A DNA stretch of 64,000 nucleotides from DATKZH01 sp964475955 (GTDB taxonomy: Bacteria > Planctomycetota > Planctomycetia > Pirellulales > Thermoguttaceae), in the NCBI GenBank assembly GCA_964475955.1, contig CAYYZY010000005.1, positions 1 through 64,000 on the forward strand, given 5' to 3'. The position numbers were made by a program, and so were the translations under genes. Shown piece after piece: positions 58,623-64,000 of the stretch. The notes beneath the pieces were generated by a model. That model was not told the origin of the DNA, made no database searches, and saw only the letters and a program-made list of their open reading frames with translations. The first letter of the stretch is position 1; each line of letters begins with the position of its first letter.

Positions 58623-59855
58623 ATGATGAGGGAGTTGCGAGCAGACCTGCACGTACACACGTGCCTGTCGCCGTGTGCGGAGCCGGAGATGCGGCCCACG
58701 GCGATCGTGAGACGGGCGAAGGCGCTTAGGTTGGACATGATTGCGATTTGCGACCACAACTCGGCCGAGAACGTCGCCGCGGTGGCAAGCGCCGGCCGAC
58801 GCGAGTCGATCACCGTGATCCCGGGAATCGAGGTGACCAGCCGGGAGGAAGTCCACGTGCTGGGCCTGTTTCCCGCACCCCAAAACGCCTGGAACATGCA
58901 AGCGCTCGTTTACGACCGGCTGCCCGGCGAGAACGACGAGGAGACGTTCGGCCCCCAAACGGTCGTCGACGACCGCGACCGGTCGACCGGCGCCACCCGG
59001 AGGCGGCTCATCGGCGCGACCGAGTTGGCGCTGGAGGAAGTGGTCGGCGCGATCCACGGCTTCGGCGGGCTGGCCGTCGCGGCGCACGTCGACCGGCCGA
59101 GCTTCGGCCTGATCGGCCAACTCGGGTTCGTTCCGGAGGGGCTCGCGCTGGACGCGCTGGAGGTCTCGCCCGACGGCTCGCCCCGCGGATTGCCCGGTTG
59201 TCCGGTGGCCACGTTTCCGGTGATCACGTCGTCCGACGCGCATCGGCTGGCCGACGTCGGCCGCAGCTACACGCGGGTTATCGCCGAAGCGGGCTGCGTC
59301 GAGGAGCTTGCCGGCGCGTTTCGCGAAGAGGGCGGCCGGAGGACGTCGATCCCCATGCAAGACCTGTCGCTGCACATCCTCGACGTGGTGGAAAACTCGC
59401 TGGCCGCCTCGGCGACCCGCGTGGAGATCGTGATCGCCGAGGACGCTGCCGCCGACCGGCTCTCCCTCGAAATCCGCGACAACGGCCGCGGCATGGATGA
59501 AAGCACCCGCCGCAAGGCGCTCGACCCGTTCTACACGACCCGAACCACGCGCCGGGTCGGGCTGGGCCTGCCGCTGTTGGCCCAGGCGGCCCGCGAAGGC
59601 GGCGGGCATTTCGACCTCGAGTCGGAGCCGGGCCGGGGCACGACCGTCCGCGCCGTGTTCCGGCTCAGCCACCCGGATTGCAAACCCCTGGGCGACGTCG
59701 CCGGCACCCTGGAGACCATCCTGACCGGTCGACCGGATCTGGACCTTCAGTTTCAATACCTAAGGGATTCGAAACTCGTAGCCGAGCTTGCCAGCCGGCC
59801 GGATGATGAGGAGTTCGCGCATGATCAGTCCGAACACAATCAGTCTGACGATTGA
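58623..59855 (+). CDS. PHP phosphoesterase domain fused to HATPase domain
   Basis: The 410-residue protein has an N-terminal PHP domain (about 1-235): DLHVHTCLSPCAEPEM, ICDHNSAENV, IPGIEVTSREEVHVLGLF and ITSSDAHRLADVG. These hold the metal ligands of PHP phosphoesterases. The C-terminus (about 245-375) is a histidine-kinase-type ATPase: HILDVVENSLAASATRVEI (N-box), IRDNGRGMDESTR (G1-box) and GLGLPLLAQAAREGGG (G2-box). There is no histidine-phosphotransfer domain, so it may be an atypical regulator or an anti-sigma-type factor. PHP and HATPase genes are known to accompany hydrogenases in anaerobes, but I know them as separate genes. It overlaps the next gene by 35 bp. Confidence 0.88.
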   Translation: MMRELRADLHVHTCLSPCAEPEMRPTAIVRRAKALRLDMIAICDHNSAENVAAVASAGRRESITVIPGIEVTSREEVHVLGLFPAPQNAWNMQALVYDRLPGENDEETFGPQTVVDDRDRSTGATRRRLIGATELALEEVVGAIHGFGGLAVAAHVDRPSFGLIGQLGFVPEGLALDALEVSPDGSPRGLPGCPVATFPVITSSDAHRLADVGRSYTRVIAEAGCVEELAGAFREEGGRRTSIPMQDLSLHILDVVENSLAASATRVEIVIAEDAAADRLSLEIRDNGRGMDESTRRKALDPFYTTRTTRRVGLGLPLLAQAAREGGGHFDLESEPGRGTTVRAVFRLSHPDCKPLGDVAGTLETILTGRPDLDLQFQYLRDSKLVAELASRPDDEEFAHDQSEHNQSDD

Positions 59856-61596
59856 CGGCAAAACGGTCGAGGTGGAACAAGGGGCGACGGTCCTCGAGGC
59901 CGCCCAGAAGCTCGGCATCGAGGTCCCCACCCTCTGCCACCACAAGGCCTTGGCGCCCTATGGGGCCTGCCGCCTCTGCCTCGTGGAACTCGTCTTCAAC
60001 TGGGGCTCGCAGATCCAGGCCTCCTGCGTCTACCCAGTCCAGGACGGCCTCGTGGTGAAAACCGATACGCAGCGCGTGCTGCGCACCCGCAAGGTAATGA
60101 TGGAGTTGATGCTCGCCCGCTGTCCCGAGGTCCCGTCGATCCGGAAGATGGCCCGCGAGATGGGCATCGAAGAGTCGCGCTTCCCGAAGAAGAACGAGGA
60201 CTGCATCCTGTGTGGGCTTTGCGCCCGGGTGTGCGCCGAGCGGATGGGCGTGGGGGCGATCGACTTCGCCGGCCGCGGGACGGAGAAGCGGATTGCGCCG
60301 GCGTACGACAAGCATTCGCCGCGCTGCATGGTCTGCGGCGCGTGTGAAACGGTCTGCCCGACGAACTGCGTCGACCTGTCGACCGTCTCGACGCGGCCCG
60401 CCAAGCCGATCCCCTCGGAGTTCGACGAAGGCCTGATGGACCGGCCGGCCATCTACATGCCCTTCGCGCAGGCCGTGCCGCACAAGCCGGTGATCGACCC
60501 CCAGACGTGCGTCCGCCTGCAAACCGGCGGTTGCGGGGCGTGCGAGTCGGTGTGCGACGCCGGAGCGATCATGTACGACCAGACCGACACGGCCGAGGAA
60601 ATCGAGGTCGGCACGATCATCGTGGCCACCGGCTTCGAGCTGTTCGACGCCTCGCAGATCGCCCGGTACGGCTACGGGCGCCTGAAGAACGTGCTCAACT
60701 CCCTGGAATTCGAGCGGGTCAGCCACGCCAGCGGTCCGACCGGCGGCGAGATCCTCACGGCCGAGGGCAAGGTGCCCAAGAGCGTGGCGATCATCCACTG
60801 CGTGGGAAGCCGCGACGAGAACTACCAGGAGTACTGCTCGCGCGTCTGCTGCATGTACTCGCTCAAGTTCGCCCACCTCGTCCTCGAGAAGACCGGGGCC
60901 GAGGTGTACAACTTCTACATCGACATGCGCACGCCGGGCAAGGGTTACGAGGAGTTCTACAAGCGACTGATGCACGAGGGGGTCCATTTCGTGCGCGGCA
61001 AATGCGCCGAAGTGACCGACGTGGCCGAGTCGCCGGAAGAGGAGGGCAAGCTGATCGTGGTCGGCGAAGACACGCTGCTGGGCGTCACGCGGCGCGTGCC
61101 GGTCGACATGGTGATCCTCTCCAGCGCGTTGAAGCCGCACGCCGACGTCGACGACGTCGCCCGCAAGTTCTCGCTCAGTTGCGCGCAGGGCGACTTCTTC
61201 CTCGAGAAGCACCCCAAGCTCGCGCCGGTCGAGGCGGCCTCCGACGGGATCTACCTGGCCGGGGCCTGCCAGGGCCCCAAGGACATTCCCGACTCGGTGG
61301 CCCAGGGGGCGGCCGCGGCGGCCTGCGCGTTGGCGCTGATGGACAAGGGTTCGGTCACGCTGGAACCGATCACCTCGTGGATCGACCCCGATCGTTGCAG
61401 CGGCTGCCAGACGTGCCTCGCGAGCTGCCCGTACTCCGCGATCGAATTCGACGAAGAGAAGAACGTGTCGGTGGTGATCGAAGAGCTGTGCAAGGGCTGC
61501 GGCACGTGCGTGGCCACGTGCCCGGCCGGCGTGGCCAAGCAGAAGGGATTCGCCGACGCGCAGATCTATTCCGAACTGGAGGGAATCCTCGCCTGA
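59821..61596 (+). CDS. NuoG-type iron-sulfur module fused to HdrA C-terminal half
   Basis: The 591-residue fusion begins as a NuoG/HydA-type iron-sulfur region. A [2Fe-2S] domain has CHHKALAPYGACRLC (Cys39 and others), followed by [4Fe-4S] motifs CILCGLCARVC (about 128) and CMVCGACETVCP (about 170). At about residue 200, SEFDEGLMDRPAIYMPFAQA starts the HdrA C-terminal half. It continues with CGACESVCDAGAI (about 236), EVGTIIVATGFELFD, IHCVGSRDENY, YCSRVCCMYSL and KDIPDSVAQGAAAA, then CSGCQTCLASCP (about 526) and CKGCGTCVATCP (about 557). The HdrA N-terminal half is in the 53229 fusion. Together they could rebuild an HdrA linked to both NuoE and NuoG modules. GAGGAGTTCGCGC precedes ATG 59821. 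Confidence 0.92.
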   Translation: MISPNTISLTIDGKTVEVEQGATVLEAAQKLGIEVPTLCHHKALAPYGACRLCLVELVFNWGSQIQASCVYPVQDGLVVKTDTQRVLRTRKVMMELMLARCPEVPSIRKMAREMGIEESRFPKKNEDCILCGLCARVCAERMGVGAIDFAGRGTEKRIAPAYDKHSPRCMVCGACETVCPTNCVDLSTVSTRPAKPIPSEFDEGLMDRPAIYMPFAQAVPHKPVIDPQTCVRLQTGGCGACESVCDAGAIMYDQTDTAEEIEVGTIIVATGFELFDASQIARYGYGRLKNVLNSLEFERVSHASGPTGGEILTAEGKVPKSVAIIHCVGSRDENYQEYCSRVCCMYSLKFAHLVLEKTGAEVYNFYIDMRTPGKGYEEFYKRLMHEGVHFVRGKCAEVTDVAESPEEEGKLIVVGEDTLLGVTRRVPVDMVILSSALKPHADVDDVARKFSLSCAQGDFFLEKHPKLAPVEAASDGIYLAGACQGPKDIPDSVAQGAAAAACALALMDKGSVTLEPITSWIDPDRCSGCQTCLASCPYSAIEFDEEKNVSVVIEELCKGCGTCVATCPAGVAKQKGFADAQIYSELEGILA

Positions 61597-61618
61597 TCCT
61601 TTGGGGAGAATCGAAAAG

Positions 61619-62116
61619 ATGGCCGACGAGCAATTCGAGCCGAAAATCGTCGGGTTCCTCTGCCGGTGGTGTTCCTACACCGGCGCGGACCTGGCCGGGA
61701 CCAGCCGCATCCAGTATCCTTCGAACGTGAGCCCGATTCGGGTGATGTGTTCGGGCCGCGTGGATCCGACGTTCGTCCTCAAGGCCCTGTCGGACGGGGC
61801 CGACGCCGTCCTGATCGCCGGCTGCCACCCGGGTGATTGCCACTACCAGGAGGGCAACTACAAGGCGATGCGCCGCTACCGGCTGCTTCTGAAGATGCTC
61901 GACCAGTTCGGCATCGACCGCCGCCGGGTCCGCCTGGAATGGGTTTCGGCTTCCGAAGGGGACAAGTTCGCCAAGGTCGTCAAGGAACTCACCGAGACGG
62001 TGCGGGAGCTGGGCCCGCTGGGATGGTCGGCCAACTGGGCGGAGGACGGCGATCGCGCCCAAGCGCTGGAAGATATCGTCAAAGAGCACGAAGAGGCGAT
62101 GGAGGTCGCGCCATGA
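61619..62116 (+). CDS. mvhD: MvhD-type hydrogenase iron-sulfur subunit
   Basis: The 165-residue protein matches MvhD/FlpD. FLCRWCSYTGADLAGTSRIQ supplies two Cys, RVMCSGRVDP one more and AGCHPGDCHY two. These hold a [2Fe-2S] cluster that carries electrons from the MvhAG hydrogenase to HdrA. ATG 61619 is chosen; GGGGAG lies about 10 bp upstream. The stop overlaps the next start as ATGA (62113-62116). Its presence, with HdrA beside MvhG and MvhA, is the strongest sign of an Hdr-Mvh complex. Family confidence is high. Confidence 0.95.
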   Translation: MADEQFEPKIVGFLCRWCSYTGADLAGTSRIQYPSNVSPIRVMCSGRVDPTFVLKALSDGADAVLIAGCHPGDCHYQEGNYKAMRRYRLLLKMLDQFGIDRRRVRLEWVSASEGDKFAKVVKELTETVRELGPLGWSANWAEDGDRAQALEDIVKEHEEAMEVAP

Positions 62117-63135
62117 GTGAGACAACGGCAGCAAACGACACGGCCGCCCCGGAGCAGGCGAAGGGGAAGCTGGCGATGTACTGGGCCGCTTCGTGCGGGG
62201 GGTGCGAGATCTCCGTGCTGGCGATCAACGAGAAGATCCTCGACGTGGCCGCGGCGTTCGACATCGTCTTCTGGCCGGTGGCCGTCGACGCGAAGGTGCA
62301 CGACGTCGAGAAGATGCCCGACGGCTACATCGACGTCTGCCTGTTCAACGGGGCCATCCGCACCAGCGAGCAGGACTACATGGCCCAACTGCTGCGCAAG
62401 AAGTCGAAGGTGCTGGTCGCCTTCGGGTCCTGCTCGCACGAGGGCGGCATCCCGGGGCTGGCCAACATGAACGACCGCCGGCAGATCTTCGCCACGGCTT
62501 ACCGCGAGACCCCGTCGACGGAAAACCCCGACCACGTCTTCCCGCAGCACGAAACGCCGATGCCGGAAGGGAGCCTGCACCTGCCGGTCTTCTACGACTC
62601 GGTGAAGACCCTCAACCAGACGGTCCCCGTCGACTACTACCTGCCCGGCTGCCCGCCCGAGGCCGACCGCATCTGGGACGCCGTGGTGGCCATCCTCGAA
62701 GGCAAGCTGCCCGAGCCGGGCGCCGTGATCGGGGTCGACACCACGGTCTGCGAGGAGTGCCCCCGCACCCGGACCGAGAAGAAGATCAAGGAGTTCAAGC
62801 GGACGTGGGAGGTGATTCCCGATCCCGACGTCTGCCTGTTGGAGCAGGGAATCCTATGTTGCGGCATTGCCACGCGGGCCGGCTGCGGGGCCCGCTGCCC
62901 GCAGGTCAACTCCCCGTGCATCGGCTGCTACGGCCCGACCAACGAGGTCAAGGATTTTGGGGTCCGGCTGATGAGCGCGTTGGCCTCGTCGATCGATTCC
63001 AACGATCCCGAGGAGGTGGACCGGATTATCGAGGAAGGCATCCCCGATCCGATCGGTAGCTTCTACCGCTTCAGCCTGGCGCACAGCCTGCTGCGGCGCA
63101 AGAAGCTCGTCGACGGCAACGGCGGGGGCGCCTAG
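62113..63135 (+). CDS. mvhG: [NiFe]-hydrogenase small subunit (MvhG-like)
   Basis: The 340-residue protein has the small-subunit cysteines: AASCGGCEISVL (proximal cluster), GSCSHEGGIPG, LPGCPPEADRIWDAV, and C-terminal clusters CEECPRTRTEK and CLLEQGILCCGIATRAGCGA plus CPQVNSPCIGCYGP. There is no Tat signal, so it is cytoplasmic. It wires electrons from the [NiFe] site of MvhA to MvhD. It overlaps mvhD by 4 bp and is followed by the large subunit 47 bp later. It is longer than MvhG of methanogens through its N-terminal 18 residues. Group-3c-like by partners, not proven. Confidence 0.94.
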   Translation: MSETTAANDTAAPEQAKGKLAMYWAASCGGCEISVLAINEKILDVAAAFDIVFWPVAVDAKVHDVEKMPDGYIDVCLFNGAIRTSEQDYMAQLLRKKSKVLVAFGSCSHEGGIPGLANMNDRRQIFATAYRETPSTENPDHVFPQHETPMPEGSLHLPVFYDSVKTLNQTVPVDYYLPGCPPEADRIWDAVVAILEGKLPEPGAVIGVDTTVCEECPRTRTEKKIKEFKRTWEVIPDPDVCLLEQGILCCGIATRAGCGARCPQVNSPCIGCYGPTNEVKDFGVRLMSALASSIDSNDPEEVDRIIEEGIPDPIGSFYRFSLAHSLLRRKKLVDGNGGGA

Positions 63136-63182
63136 GACAACCGCCCCCAGGGCCGGCGCATCGCAAGCAGGAGTATCGGAGA

Positions 63183-64000
63183 ATGAAACGCATATCGATC
63201 GACCCCATCACCCGGTTGGAAGGTCACGGCAAGATCGACATCTTCCTCGACGACGAGGGGAACGTGGCCAACGCGTACCTGCAAATCCCCGAGCTGCGGG
63301 GGTTCGAGCGGTTCTGCGTGGGGCGCCCCGCCGAAGACATGCCCAACCTGACCAATCGCATCTGCGGCGTGTGCCCGGAAGCGCACCACATGGCGGCCAC
63401 CAAGGCCCTGGACGGCGTGTTCCACGTCGATCCCCCGCCGGCGGCCAAAAAGCTCCGCGAGCTGTACTACAGCATTTTCTACGCCACCGACCACACGACC
63501 CACTTCTACGCGCTGGCCGGCCCCGATTTCGTGGTCGGCCCCGACGCGCCCCCCGCCGAACGGAACATCCTCGGCATCGTCGCCAAGGTCGGCCTCGATA
63601 TCGCCGGCAAAGTGCTCAAAATGCGCAAGGACGGGCACAACATGCTGGAACTGATGGGCGGGCGCAAGGTACACCCCAACTGGGGTTTGCCGGGCGGCGT
63701 CAGCCGCGGCATCAACGAGGAGCAGCGTCAGGAGATCGAGGCCCGCGGCCGCGAGGCGATCGAATTCGCCCAGTTCTCGCTCAAGCTCTTCGAAGACGTG
63801 GTGCTGGGGGACACGAAGTACAAGTTCGTCGAGATCATCACCGGCGGCGTCTATACCCACGAAACCTACAACATGGGAATGGTCGACGAGAACAACCGTG
63901 TCAACTTCTACGACGGCGAGATCCGGGTGACCGCCCCCGACGGCTCGGAGCACGCCAAGTACGACGCGGTCAACTATCGCGACTACGTGGCCGAACGCGT
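63183..64000 (+). CDS. mvhA: [NiFe]-hydrogenase large subunit (MvhA-like), truncated by window end
   Basis: The first 272 codons of the large subunit are present; the gene continues past position 64000. The start KRISIDPITRLEGHGKID is typical of group 3 [NiFe]-hydrogenases. The N-terminal ligand motif RICGVCPEAH (about 58-67) supplies two of the four nickel cysteines, and LMGGRKVHPNWGLPGGVS is the conserved loop. The C-terminal DPCxxCxxH motif and the cleavage site for the maturation protease lie outside the window. It has no export signal. GGAGTATCGGAGA precedes ATG 63183. With MvhG, MvhD and Hdr genes it forms the H2-activating module. Confidence 0.95.
   Translation, partial: MKRISIDPITRLEGHGKIDIFLDDEGNVANAYLQIPELRGFERFCVGRPAEDMPNLTNRICGVCPEAHHMAATKALDGVFHVDPPPAAKKLRELYYSIFYATDHTTHFYALAGPDFVVGPDAPPAERNILGIVAKVGLDIAGKVLKMRKDGHNMLELMGGRKVHPNWGLPGGVSRGINEEQRQEIEARGREAIEFAQFSLKLFEDVVLGDTKYKFVEIITGGVYTHETYNMGMVDENNRVNFYDGEIRVTAPDGSEHAKYDAVNYRDYVAER

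Noticed and set aside
61601..61618. TTG 61601 as the mvhD start
   Set aside because: It would overlap the GGGGAG ribosome binding site and add six residues not seen before the FLCRWCSY core; ATG 61619 is better placed.

Overview
This very GC-rich window looks like a planctomycete chromosome, probably a metagenome-assembled Pirellulales-like genome. The evidence is a secreted formylglycine-type sulfatase, twin-arginine Gfo/Idh/MocA oxidoreductases, FG-GAP and PQQ-type propeller proteins, HEAT-repeat exported proteins, a secreted diheme propeller protein related to the hydrazine synthase alpha middle domain, and many short dispersed palindromic repeats whose in-frame translations (GHVSNVP, NPKRKRGE, MLKHNL) I know from planctomycete proteins. 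An LptD-like protein and lipoproteins fit a diderm envelope. There are two N runs: 10 N at 24259-24268 and a 100-N scaffold gap at 41629-41728. Several genes carry single-base indels, so some pseudogene calls may be sequencing errors.

Layout. 1-1050: a 28-bp triplicate repeat, a small basic ORF and the remnant of an M56/DUF3887 protein. 1057-4299: a reverse-strand oxidoreductase and a beta-class DNA methyltransferase fused to a GIY-YIG domain. 4506-12006: a three-gene catabolic cassette (sulfatase, VOC/FG-GAP protein, alpha/beta hydrolase), each secreted and each carrying EF-hand calcium loops. 12007-18800: two membrane glycosyltransferases, an LptD-like outer-membrane protein and diacylglycerol kinase, with four repeats between them. 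19003-21919: bioD, then aguB and aguA, which together convert agmatine to putrescine. 21923-42332: a broken membrane gene, a PQQ propeller protein, an oxidoreductase, a SEC-C protein, HEAT, BON, heme and discoidin surface proteins, a decayed aspartic protease, an XRE regulator, an Agl23-like glycosyltransferase and, beside the gap, a GT2 glycosyltransferase. 42684-50265: stress and housekeeping genes (TerB-like, rubrerythrin-like, PAP2, greA, App1-like phosphatase, NfeD plus slipin).

50309-64000 is the most striking part. A hydrogenase maturation protease and hypA precede a same-strand operon of at least 13 genes that runs off the right edge. It encodes HdrC, HdrB, an HdrA N-terminal half fused to NuoE, a lone [2Fe-2S] ferredoxin, a NuoF-type flavoprotein, four regulator-like genes (DRTGG, CBS-ATPase, DRTGG, PHP-ATPase), a NuoG-like iron-sulfur module fused to the HdrA C-terminal half, then MvhD, MvhG and MvhA. 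I infer a soluble group-3-type [NiFe]-hydrogenase/heterodisulfide-reductase/NADH-dehydrogenase complex that could bifurcate or confurcate electrons among H2, NAD(H), ferredoxin and a disulfide-like HdrB substrate. HdrA is split at the end of its first ferredoxin domain, and each half has been joined to a Complex-I-type module.

Dispersed repeats of about 45-145 bp with long inverted arms recur through 9500-45500. Some lie inside reading frames and one appears to supply a start codon and ribosome binding site.
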